Shown: positions 1-5,851 of the stretch, in pieces
Layout: each line of letters opens with the position of its first letter
Position numbering within the stretch: position 1 is the stretch's first letter
From: Lentisphaerota bacterium
GTDB taxonomy: Bacteria; Verrucomicrobiota; Lentisphaeria; Oligosphaerales; Oligosphaeraceae
Assembly: GCA_012800625.1 (NCBI GenBank)
Contig: JAAZIY010000075.1
Location: 1-9,685 of the forward strand
DNA: 9,685 bases
Direction: 5' to 3'
Made by a program: the position numbers and the translations under genes
Notes under the pieces: generated by a model
The model's input: only the letters and a program-made list of their open reading frames with translations
Databases searched by the model: none
Told to the model about the DNA's origin: nothing

Positions 1-18
1 ACACGAAGACACACGAAG
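1..18 (+). repeat. Edge of 10-bp-period repeat (ACACGAAGAC type)
   Basis: Two adjoining units, ACACGAAGAC and ACACGAAGTT, begin at the window edge, so the array may continue to the left. It lies 16 bp beyond the stop codon of the coiled-coil gene and belongs to the same family as the arrays in the other gaps. Confidence 0.75.
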
Positions 19-33
19 TTTTTAGGCAGCAGC

Positions 34-3000
34 TTATTTCGAGAGCTCTTTGAAGTATTTTTCCACTTGTCTGCGGTATTTTCGCGGCGGGCTGATGGTT
101 TCACGGCTGAAATTGATTTTGTCGTCCCGGAGCATTTGCAGCAAGTGTTCCTGCAGGATGCTGCCGGCGGCGCGCAAAAGCGCCTGGGCGCGGGCATGAT
201 TCTGCGAAGCCTGGCTGTGTTCTGCGCCTGGTGCGTTGAGTTCATCAGCGATATTTTGCAGGCGTTGGTCCTGCAATGGCTCGGCGATCTCCTGCAGCAT
301 TTGCGCCGCCTGCTCGCGAGCCTGCCGCGATTTTTGCGCTTGTTTGCCCTGCGTTTCTGTCTGGCCTTCATCTTGCTGCATTTGTTCGGCCATTTTCTGC
401 AATTGTTTCAGCATTTCGCGCAGTTCTTCGCTACTGAAAGGCGGCAGCAGTTGGGCGCTGTTATCCAGGTCTTGAGCCAAAGCTTGCAAATGATTGGCGG
501 TTTGTCTTTGTTCCTGGCTGGCTGCCTGGAACTGCTTGTAGAGCAGGGCGTTGCTGGCGCGCTGCATCTTTTTATCCAGTCCCTGTTGTGCAGTTCTGGC
601 GGCGGCTTCGCGCAGCGCCTGGCTGGCTTCGGGGTAGTCTTCGTTGAGTAGGTTGGCTAGCTCGTCAATATTTTGCTGCAGCTCTGCGTACTGCTGTCGC
701 AGTTGATTTTGCTCTTCCCGCAGTTTTTGTCTATCTACATCATTTTTCTTTTCTGCGGCCTCTGCGGACGCCGCGGCGGCCTCGGCCTGTTTTTCGGCCA
801 GTTCCGCGCCCTGGTCGGCCAGTTGTTTGATTTGGTTAGCTGAGCTTTGGCGTAGATTTTGCTGCAGTTGGCGCTGTGCCTGCAAGAGCTGCTGCTGCGC
901 GCGTTGGCCATGAATGCCGCCGCGCTGTATTTCGGACTGTGAAAACGCGGAGCTGCCCTTGTCCATTTCAGCGGCGGCTTGTTGCAGGCTGGCGGCGGCG
1001 CCTTCACAGTTGGGCAGCTCTTGCAAGGCTTGTTCCAGCTCCAGGCTGTCAGAGCGTATTTGCCTTTGATTTTGCGCCAGGTCTTCAGGCAGGCTGCTGC
1101 CCTGGGCGGCTTCTTGATTCAGTTGTTCTTGGCGCTGCAGCAGGTTTTCCAGTTGTTGCAGGTTTTCGCGCAAGTCGGCGAGTTCTTGCTGCTGCTTTTC
1201 TGCGTTATTTTGCTGTTCCTGGTCCTGCCCCTCGTTTTCCCCCTCTCCCTCGCTGTCCTCCGAGCCTTGCTCACCTTTGCTTTTAATGGCGTTTTGGAGC
1301 ATTTCGTTTTCGATTTGCACCAGGGCGGCGAGGGCTTGTTCCTGCGGCTGCAGGCTTTCTTCGAGCAATTCGCGTTCCAGCAGTGCGGCGGCGGCCAGCA
1401 TAAACTGGCTGCTGCGCTGAAACAGGCTGGGCAGGGGTTCGGCCATAAGCCCCTGACTAAGCTCCTGCAACTGGTTTAAGCGCTGACGCAGCTCTACCTC
1501 GAGCTGGTGCAGGTCGCGCAGCAACTCGAAATTGCGCTTTTGCAGCTCCTCTGCGCGCAGACTGCCGGCCAGTCCCAGATTCTCCCAGGTCAAACGCAGC
1601 AGCCTTTTGGACTCGGCCAGCAAATCGCTGATGTCGGCCTGCATTTCCTTTCCGGGCATATCGCCTTCGGCTTCGAGTTCGTCAGCTTCTGGCTTGACAG
1701 TGATAAAAAACAGCTCGCTGCGGGTGTGTTGCGCACTAGGCTCACGGTTGTCGCTGACGATGATCATGCCGCTGAGCAGGTCTCCAGGCTGCAAATCCAT
1801 CTTTTCCAGCTCCCAGAACTCCCGGTATTGCAGTTCTTTTTCGGCATCGTTTTTGTCTTCGAGTTTGTAGAGCTGCAAGAACTGCCTTTCGCCGCCGGAG
1901 AGCGAGAATTGCAGTTTGATTTCTTGCAGTCCGTAGTCGTCACGTGCGAGCAGGTCTAGCAAGATGGAGTCGCCGGGTTTGATGTTCGAGTCCAGTTTCG
2001 GCTGTTTGACTTCCAGCACGGGCGGCAGGTCGGGCTCGACACTTACTTGAAAGGGCTGGCATTTGCTTTGGTGCGCATTTTGGTCTTGCAGGATCACCTG
2101 GTAGCTTCGGCTCTGGTCGGCCAGCAGCAGCATCCGGTCTCCGCGGACTATATTTGGCAGTTCTGGCGAGGCCTGCATTCTGGCTTCTATGCCCGAGGGC
2201 ATTTGCATAATTATTTCAAACTGCTCGCCCTCGCAGAGGCTGAAATCGGTGAATTCGCTAAAGCTTTGCACCTTGTTTTTTGTATAAGGCAGCGGTATGC
2301 TGCGTATGCTTAGCGCTTCGAGTGCGGGCTGCTCGTAGACCTCGATTTTGTGCCAGGCGCTTTGCAGCGAGGCGCTGCGCACGCGAAAGCGCAGCGGCGC
2401 ATTAATATCGTAAATGGTGAAGCTGTGCAGGCGCTCTTTTTGGGCAAACATGGCCTGCACATAGCGTTTGTTGCCCTGCTCTTCGATCTCGATCTCGGCC
2501 TGGTTTTCCCAACGCAGGATTTCGGCCTTGATAGGCACATCGCTATGCAGCGCGAACTCCGAGGCGGGGAGGATGATCCTGATGCCGGCAGCCTCCAGTC
2601 CGCGCAGGGTTCTAAAATAAACTTTGGCCTTGCGAAAGGCGTCCAGCCTCGTGCCGGGCAAAAGCAGCAGAAAAGCGAGCAGCATAAGCAGCAGGCTACG
2701 CCGCCAGGGATAGAAGCTCTGGAAGCCGGAACTGAAAAACTCCGGTTTGAGAGCGTATTTTTGCTGCACACTCTGCAGCAGGCTTGCTTCCAGGGGATTG
2801 AGCTGGCGGTTTTGCTCTTCAAGCTCGACGGCGCAGATAAGCTGGTCCATTAGCTCCGGGTGTTGCTTTTCAATGCTTAAAGCTAGTTGTCGAGCTGTGG
2901 CTATGCGGCCTGTGCGGCGGACGCTGAGCAGGCTGGAAAAGATGCTCGAAGCCAAAAAGAGCAGCACCATGCAGAGTGCGGCAGCGCCTTCGCTTAGCTT

Positions 3001-3141
3001 AAAGAGAAGTTCCCAGAGTCCCAGGGCCAGGATGCCGCCGCAGAGGCAGAGCAAAGCCCAGGCCAGGCAGCGCAGGTAGAGGCGGACCTGTAAATGCCGC
3101 TGCAGCAGTCTGAACTGCGTTGTTAAAGGGCGCTTGAACAT
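34..3141 (-). CDS. DUF4175-like membrane-anchored coiled-coil protein, function unknown
   Basis: 1035 aa, ATG start, TAA stop. Three hydrophobic segments are visible near the N-terminus (about residues 24-47, 52-73 and 148-164), suggesting an inner-membrane anchor. Residues about 180-485 look beta-rich and include the phrase DDYGLQEIKLQF (401-412), typical of the large DUF4175-like proteins of planctomycetes, Verrucomicrobia and Bacteroidetes. From about 505 to 1000 the chain is Gln/Glu/Ala/Leu-rich with coiled-coil character, interrupted by an acidic Gly/Glu/Gln stretch at about 621-646. The C-terminus PPRKYRRQVEKYFKELSK resembles the conserved ending of the same family. From family knowledge, relatives often lie beside MoxR ATPase, DUF58 and VWA (Bat-type) genes; none is seen here, and repeat DNA starts right after the stop. 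No Shine-Dalgarno precedes the ATG. The biochemical role is unknown; a cell-envelope scaffold is only a guess. The gene is certain, the family assignment fairly so. Confidence 0.85.
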   Translation of the reverse strand: MFKRPLTTQFRLLQRHLQVRLYLRCLAWALLCLCGGILALGLWELLFKLSEGAAALCMVLLFLASSIFSSLLSVRRTGRIATARQLALSIEKQHPELMDQLICAVELEEQNRQLNPLEASLLQSVQQKYALKPEFFSSGFQSFYPWRRSLLLMLLAFLLLLPGTRLDAFRKAKVYFRTLRGLEAAGIRIILPASEFALHSDVPIKAEILRWENQAEIEIEEQGNKRYVQAMFAQKERLHSFTIYDINAPLRFRVRSASLQSAWHKIEVYEQPALEALSIRSIPLPYTKNKVQSFSEFTDFSLCEGEQFEIIMQMPSGIEARMQASPELPNIVRGDRMLLLADQSRSYQVILQDQNAHQSKCQPFQVSVEPDLPPVLEVKQPKLDSNIKPGDSILLDLLARDDYGLQEIKLQFSLSGGERQFLQLYKLEDKNDAEKELQYREFWELEKMDLQPGDLLSGMIIVSDNREPSAQHTRSELFFITVKPEADELEAEGDMPGKEMQADISDLLAESKRLLRLTWENLGLAGSLRAEELQKRNFELLRDLHQLEVELRQRLNQLQELSQGLMAEPLPSLFQRSSQFMLAAAALLERELLEESLQPQEQALAALVQIENEMLQNAIKSKGEQGSEDSEGEGENEGQDQEQQNNAEKQQQELADLRENLQQLENLLQRQEQLNQEAAQGSSLPEDLAQNQRQIRSDSLELEQALQELPNCEGAAASLQQAAAEMDKGSSAFSQSEIQRGGIHGQRAQQQLLQAQRQLQQNLRQSSANQIKQLADQGAELAEKQAEAAAASAEAAEKKNDVDRQKLREEQNQLRQQYAELQQNIDELANLLNEDYPEASQALREAAARTAQQGLDKKMQRASNALLYKQFQAASQEQRQTANHLQALAQDLDNSAQLLPPFSSEELREMLKQLQKMAEQMQQDEGQTETQGKQAQKSRQAREQAAQMLQEIAEPLQDQRLQNIADELNAPGAEHSQASQNHARAQALLRAAGSILQEHLLQMLRDDKINFSRETISPPRKYRRQVEKYFKELSK

Positions 3142-3210
3142 AGTGGGCTAGTACAACGGCTGACGAAGGCAGCCGAGAAAATAAAACTTGCGAGTGGAGA
3201 ATTTTTGGAC

Positions 3211-3296
3211 ACTAAGATACACAAAGATACACAAAGATACACAAAGATACACAAAGATACACAAAGATACACAAAGATACACAAAGACACACCAAG
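3211..3296 (+). repeat. Tandem 10-bp array (ACAAAGATAC)
   Basis: Six identical head-to-tail copies of ACAAAGATAC occupy 3221-3280. They are flanked by the variants ACTAAGATAC (3211-3220), ACAAAGACAC (3281-3290) and a partial ACCAAG (3291-3296). The left end directly abuts TTTTTGGAC (3202-3210). Perfect identity of the core copies suggests recent expansion, probably by replication slippage. It lies about 70 bp upstream of the coiled-coil gene's start. Confidence 0.95.
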
Positions 3297-3306
3297 TCGT
3301 ATTCGT

Positions 3307-3324
3307 CTAAAATTAAAATTTTAG
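3307..3324. repeat. AT-rich inverted repeat
   Basis: CTAAAATT and AATTTTAG form a perfect 8-bp inverted repeat around a 2-base centre. It is weakly stable as a hairpin because it is almost all A/T. It could be a protein-binding palindrome or chance in AT-rich DNA; no function can be assigned. Confidence 0.5.
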
Positions 3325-3329
3325 CAGAA

Positions 3330-3364
3330 AATTTGCGTTTTTAGGCAAATTCATCGTTTTTTTT
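3330..3364 (+). terminator. Weak hairpin followed by T-run, plus-strand terminator-like
   Basis: AATTTGC (3330-3336) and GCAAATT (3345-3351) can pair around an 8-base loop, and T8 follows at 3357-3364. The order suits termination of plus-strand RNA, but no plus-strand gene precedes it, the stem is weak, and it is separated from the T-run by five bases. It may be coincidental. Confidence 0.2.
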
Positions 3365-3408
3365 GCTTTGTCCGGCTCTCTTTTACCAACAAACCAAAAC
3401 GGGCAAGC

Positions 3409-3441
3409 GGCTTATGCGTCGCCGCAGGCGACGCATAAGCC
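3409..3441. repeat. Perfect 15-bp palindrome with 3-base loop
   Basis: GGCTTATGCGTCGCC (3409-3423) and GGCGACGCATAAGCC (3427-3441) pair perfectly around GCA. It lies about 110 bp beyond the pgi stop and abuts the array at 3441-3505. No T-run follows in the minus direction, so it is not a standard intrinsic terminator. It may protect the 3' end of pgi mRNA or be a dispersed palindromic element. Confidence 0.85.
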
Positions 3442-3505
3442 CTTAGTGTGCCTTCGTGTCTCTTCGTGCCCCTTCGTGTCCTCCCCCTTCGTGTGCCTTG
3501 GTGGC
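3441..3505 (-). repeat. Degenerate 10-bp array (CCTTCGTGTC)
   Basis: Units starting at 3441, 3451, 3461 and 3471 (CCTTAGTGTG, CCTTCGTGTC, TCTTCGTGCC, CCTTCGTGTC) are followed after a short C/T-rich slip by CCTTCGTGTG (3486) and CCTTGGTGGC (3496). Reverse-complemented, this is the CACGAAGG form of the family at 3211-3296, in opposite orientation. It lies between the pgi stop and the 15-bp palindrome. Confidence 0.85.
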
Positions 3506-3549
3506 TCAAGGGCTTTTTGGACGCGGTGTATCTTAGGGCCGTACGATTT

Positions 3550-5172
3550 TCAGGCTCGCTGTTTGAGGTGTTGAATAATAGCGTTAGTGGAGCTGTCGTG
3601 GCCGCCGGCTGGGCGGCTGCCGCGCAATTCGGCCAAGACCTTGTCAGCAAGCTCTTTGCCCAGTTGCACGCCCCATTGGTCAAAGGAATAGATATTCCAT
3701 ATCTGTCCCTGGGTAAAGACCTTGTGCTCGTATAGCGCCATCAGTCTGCCCAGGCTGCGCGGGTTAAGCTCGTCGGCGATAATGCTATTGCTGGGGCGGT
3801 TGCCGCCAAAGGTTTTTTGGGCGGCCAGGCTGCTGCTGATACCCGGGTTTTCAGCCAATACTTCGGCATTTGACTTGCCGAAGGCCAAGGCCTCGGTCTG
3901 GGCGACGAAGTTGGCCAGCAGTTTTTGCTGATGTTCTCCCATTGGGGTTTGCGAGCGGCAGAATGCGATGAAGTCGGCGGGGATGAGCTTGGTTCCCTGG
4001 TGCAGTAGCTGGAAGAAGCTGTGCTGGCCATTGGTGCCTGGCTCTCCCCAGATAACTGCTCCGGTTTGCCAGGTGACCGGTTTGCCCTGGCGGTCCACCG
4101 ATTTGCCATTGCTCTCCATGTCCACCTGTTGCAGATGTGCCGGGAAGCGATGCAGGGCCTGTTCGTAGGGCAGTATGGCATGGCTTTGGGCGCCAAAGAA
4201 ATTATTGTACCAGACCCCGAGCAGCGCTAGTATTACTGGCATGTTTTTGTGCAGGGGCGCATTGCGGAAGTGCTGGTCCATCTCGTGGAATCCTTCCAGC
4301 ATATGAAAGAAGTGCTCCGGGCCAATTTGCAGCATAATGGGCAGTCCTATGGCCGAGCACATCGAGTAGCGCCCTCCGACCCAGTCCCAGAACTCGAACA
4401 TATTGTCGCTTTGTATGCCGAATTTGGCCACTGCCTCGCTATTGGTTGACACTGCCACGAAGTGTTTGCCGACGGCTTCTTTGCTGGCGAAGGCCTGTAG
4501 CAGCCATTGCCTGGCGCTGTCGGCGTTGCACATGGTTTCCTGGGTGGTGAAAGTTTTTGAGGCAACGATAAACAGGGTTTGCTCCGGGTTCAGGCGGCTG
4601 AGGGTGTGCGCCAGGTGAAAACCGTCCACATTGGAGACGAAATGCACTCTGAGGTTTGGGCTGGCGAAAGCCATGAGCGCCTCGCAGGCCATTTTTGGTC
4701 CCAGGTCAGAGCCCCCAATGCCGATATTGACCACATCCCTGATGGGTTTGCCGCTGTGTCCCAGCCATCTGCCGCCGCGCACTTTTTCGCAGAATGCGGC
4801 CATGCGCTCGAGCACCTGCTCTATGTCCGGCATAATATCGGCGCCGTCAACGAAGACAGGCTGGTCAGAGCGGTTTCTGAGTGCGGTATGCAGCACGGCT
4901 CGGTTTTCGGTTGCGTTGATATGCTCTCCGTTGAACATATCCTCGATGGCCTCGGGCAGCCCGGCCTCCTGGGCCAGGGCGATGAGCAGGCGCATGGTTT
5001 CTTCGGTGATGATATTCTTGGAGTAGTCCAGGAAGAGGTCGAAGAACTCGAGGCGGAATTTTTCAGCCCGCTGCGGGTCTTCGGCGAAGAGTTCCTGTAT
5101 GCTGCATTGCGACAGGCGATTGTAATGCTGCTGGAGTTTCTGCCAGGCGCTTGAGTCAGGTATTATATTCAT
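3550..5172 (-). CDS. pgi: Glucose-6-phosphate isomerase
   Basis: Interconverts glucose 6-phosphate and fructose 6-phosphate in the cytoplasm (glycolysis/gluconeogenesis). The 540-aa product aligns by eye with E. coli Pgi along its whole length (TENRAVLH, VVNIGIGGSDLGP, FVSNVDG, ASKTFTTQETM, YNNFFGA, MESNGK, HDSSTN). Signature 1 is intact (DWVGGRYSMCSAIG, residues 263-276). Catalytic residues are present: Glu377 in GEPGTNGQH, His391 in HQGTK and Lys506. Signature 2 reads FDQWGVQLGK (497-506), with Gln where Glu is usual. The frame extends 13 codons upstream to a TTG at 5211, but ATG at 5170-5172 (MNIIPDSSAW) fits the family N-terminus (E. coli MKNINPTQTAAW) and is preferred. Neither start has a clear Shine-Dalgarno. 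It is separated from both neighbours by repeat-rich spacers, so probably monocistronic. Function is near certain. Confidence 0.97.
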   Translation of the reverse strand: MNIIPDSSAWQKLQQHYNRLSQCSIQELFAEDPQRAEKFRLEFFDLFLDYSKNIITEETMRLLIALAQEAGLPEAIEDMFNGEHINATENRAVLHTALRNRSDQPVFVDGADIMPDIEQVLERMAAFCEKVRGGRWLGHSGKPIRDVVNIGIGGSDLGPKMACEALMAFASPNLRVHFVSNVDGFHLAHTLSRLNPEQTLFIVASKTFTTQETMCNADSARQWLLQAFASKEAVGKHFVAVSTNSEAVAKFGIQSDNMFEFWDWVGGRYSMCSAIGLPIMLQIGPEHFFHMLEGFHEMDQHFRNAPLHKNMPVILALLGVWYNNFFGAQSHAILPYEQALHRFPAHLQQVDMESNGKSVDRQGKPVTWQTGAVIWGEPGTNGQHSFFQLLHQGTKLIPADFIAFCRSQTPMGEHQQKLLANFVAQTEALAFGKSNAEVLAENPGISSSLAAQKTFGGNRPSNSIIADELNPRSLGRLMALYEHKVFTQGQIWNIYSFDQWGVQLGKELADKVLAELRGSRPAGGHDSSTNAIIQHLKQRA

Positions 5173-5352
5173 GATGCTTGCGGCGTCTGAGTGCTTGGGG
5201 GAGGACAGCAAGTCACAAGGGGTTCTTGCGTAAAACAGTAAAGCTTTAATGTAATTGCTTAATGCTTTGTTGCCGCTCTTTGGCTGTCTTAAGCCTGCTC
5301 AAAAAACCTTATACAATTTACTCTGCCTTGGTGTGCCTTGGTGTGTTTTAGT
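5173..5352. other. pgi 5' region with short repeat
   Basis: Upstream DNA of pgi (minus strand). It includes the unlikely TTG extension (5173-5211), an AT-rich tract at about 5225-5320 where the pgi promoter probably lies, and a repeat array at 5319-5345. I could not identify a convincing -35/-10 pair or a Shine-Dalgarno. Confidence 0.5.
5319..5345 (-). repeat. Left 27-bp direct repeat with 10-bp period
   Basis: Contains two CCTTGGTGTG units of the dispersed period-10 family. The whole 27 bp matches 5803-5829 at 23 of 27 positions in the same orientation. It sits 7 bp outside the left inverted repeat of the hairpin-rich element. Confidence 0.8.
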
Positions 5353-5381
5353 CCCCGTCCAAAAAGAGGGGGGGCATAGTA

Positions 5382-5398
5382 GCGCCTCTACGAGGCGC
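5382..5398. repeat. 7-bp stem-loop
   Basis: GCGCCTC and GAGGCGC pair around a 3-base TAC loop. It is the first of the hairpins in the left part of the 5353-5796 element. Confidence 0.6.
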
Positions 5399-5410
5399 CG
5401 GTTTTGGTGG

Positions 5411-5445
5411 TGCTTGCACCCCAGGCTAAAGCCTGGGGTTAAGCA
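5411..5445. repeat. Two-part stem-loop
   Basis: The inner stem CCCCAGGCT/AGCCTGGGG (9 bp, 2-base AA centre) is extended by an outer TGCTT/AAGCA pairing across a small internal bulge (GCA opposite TT). It lies within the 5353-5796 element. Confidence 0.7.
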
Positions 5446-5459
5446 TGGTTATCCGCCTA

Positions 5460-5479
5460 CGGCGCAAGTGGATGCGCCG
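5460..5479. repeat. 7-bp stem-loop
   Basis: CGGCGCA and TGCGCCG pair around a 6-base loop. It is the third hairpin of the left half of the element. Confidence 0.6.
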
Positions 5480-5659
5480 TTTTGTAGGGAGCTGTGCTAA
5501 GGGACAAAACGACTTATTTTTGCGGTATAATTCACCAAACGATTCTTATTTTGACAGTAGTTTTGACCTTGGTTGGTTAACTACAGAAGCAAAAAACCTC
5601 CTGAAGAACGCAGTTTTTGGAATAAATTCTAATTTTTCTCGGTGATTCAGTCCATTTGG

Positions 5660-5674
5660 TGCCCTGAAAGGGCA
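5660..5674. repeat. 6-bp stem-loop
   Basis: TGCCCT and AGGGCA pair around GAA. It begins the hairpin-dense right half of the element. Confidence 0.5.
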
Positions 5675-5685
5675 ACCTAATATAG

Positions 5686-5730
5686 CCCAGGGTGGCGCTA
5701 GGCTCCGTAGGAGCCTAGCGCCACCCTGGG
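5686..5730. repeat. Perfect 21-bp palindrome with GTA loop
   Basis: The arms 5686-5706 and 5710-5730 are exact reverse complements, starting CCCAGGGTGG and ending CCACCCTGGG, with only three unpaired bases. It would form a very stable, GC-rich hairpin in RNA and could extrude from DNA. It lies about 120 bp beyond the hrpB stop, so it would be in any hrpB read-through transcript. No T-run follows in the minus direction, so a classic intrinsic terminator is unlikely. Confidence 0.9.
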
Positions 5731-5749
5731 TAAAGGCCACCCCGAATCC

Positions 5750-5768
5750 GGCGCCCTGTAGGGGCGCC
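5750..5768. repeat. 7-bp GC stem-loop
   Basis: GGCGCCC and GGGCGCC pair around a 5-base loop near the right terminal inverted repeat of the element. Confidence 0.6.
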
Positions 5769-5802
5769 ACTAGCGTTATGAGCTTTTTGGACGGGGTCTA
5801 CT

Positions 5803-5829
5803 TACTCTGTCTTGGTGTGTCTTCGTGTC
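5803..5829 (-). repeat. Right 27-bp direct repeat with 10-bp period
   Basis: Matches 5319-5345 at 23 of 27 positions in the same orientation and includes GTCTTGGTGT and GTCTTCGTGT units. It sits 6 bp outside the right inverted repeat of the element and about 20 bp beyond the hrpB stop. Confidence 0.8.
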
Positions 5830-5851
5830 TCAATTAGCTTCCGGCTGATTT

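Larger units (their letters stand above)
3142..3549. other. Repeat-bearing spacer between the coiled-coil gene and pgi
   Basis: 408 bp without a credible gene; open frames here read through repeats. It contains two period-10 arrays in opposite orientation (3211-3296 and 3441-3505), TTTTTGGAC motifs (3202-3210 and 3514-3522), an AT-rich inverted repeat (3307-3324), a T-run (3357-3364) and a perfect hairpin (3409-3441). It must hold the 3' UTR of pgi and the promoter of the downstream gene. I see no confident -35/-10 pair on the minus strand. Confidence 0.7.
5353..5796. mobile_element. Hairpin-rich intergenic element with 14-bp terminal inverted repeats (MITE-like, putative)
   Basis: 444 bp bounded by CCCCGTCCAAAAAG (5353-5366) and its exact reverse complement (5783-5796). 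Inside are at least six stem-loops: 5382-5398, 5411-5445, 5460-5479, 5660-5674, 5686-5730 (21 bp, perfect) and 5750-5768, with an AT-rich, hairpin-poor middle at about 5480-5650. No transposase or other plausible protein is encoded; the short open frames simply read through the palindromes. It is flanked by 27-bp imperfect direct repeats. The shape fits a non-autonomous mobile or intergenic palindromic element. Mobility is inferred, and the flanking repeats may belong to the element instead of being a target duplication. Confidence 0.5.

Noticed and set aside
67..1959. Several long plus-strand open frames opposite the coiled-coil gene
   Set aside because: They are antisense shadows of a Gln/Leu/Ala-rich coding sequence, whose complement has few stop codons; the minus-strand frame has family features.
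3211..3296. CRISPR array
   Set aside because: The 10-bp units are contiguous with no unique spacers and no cas genes nearby.
3494..3520. CCTTG/CAAGG hairpin followed by T5 as a terminator
   Set aside because: Only a 5-bp stem, oriented for plus-strand RNA where no gene precedes it; the T5 is part of the recurrent TTTTTGGAC motif.
3351..3735. Open frames in and beside the 3' end of pgi on both strands
   Set aside because: They read through the CCTTCGTGTC array and the palindrome or shadow pgi in another frame; their sequence is repeat-derived.
5526..5579. Promoter-like TATAAT (5526-5531) and TTGACA (5551-5556) inside the element
   Set aside because: They are in the wrong order to form one promoter; each lacks a good partner box at 16-18 bp, and no plus-strand gene follows.
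5255..5645. Two overlapping plus-strand open frames (81 and 66 codons)
   Set aside because: Both cross the repeat array or the hairpins, have no ribosome binding site, and resemble no protein I recognise.
5546..5770. 74-codon minus-strand open frame in the hrpB-pgi spacer
   Set aside because: It runs through the 21-bp palindrome and other hairpins of the repeat element; its Gly/Ala/Pro-rich sequence is a translation of repeats with no recognisable domain.
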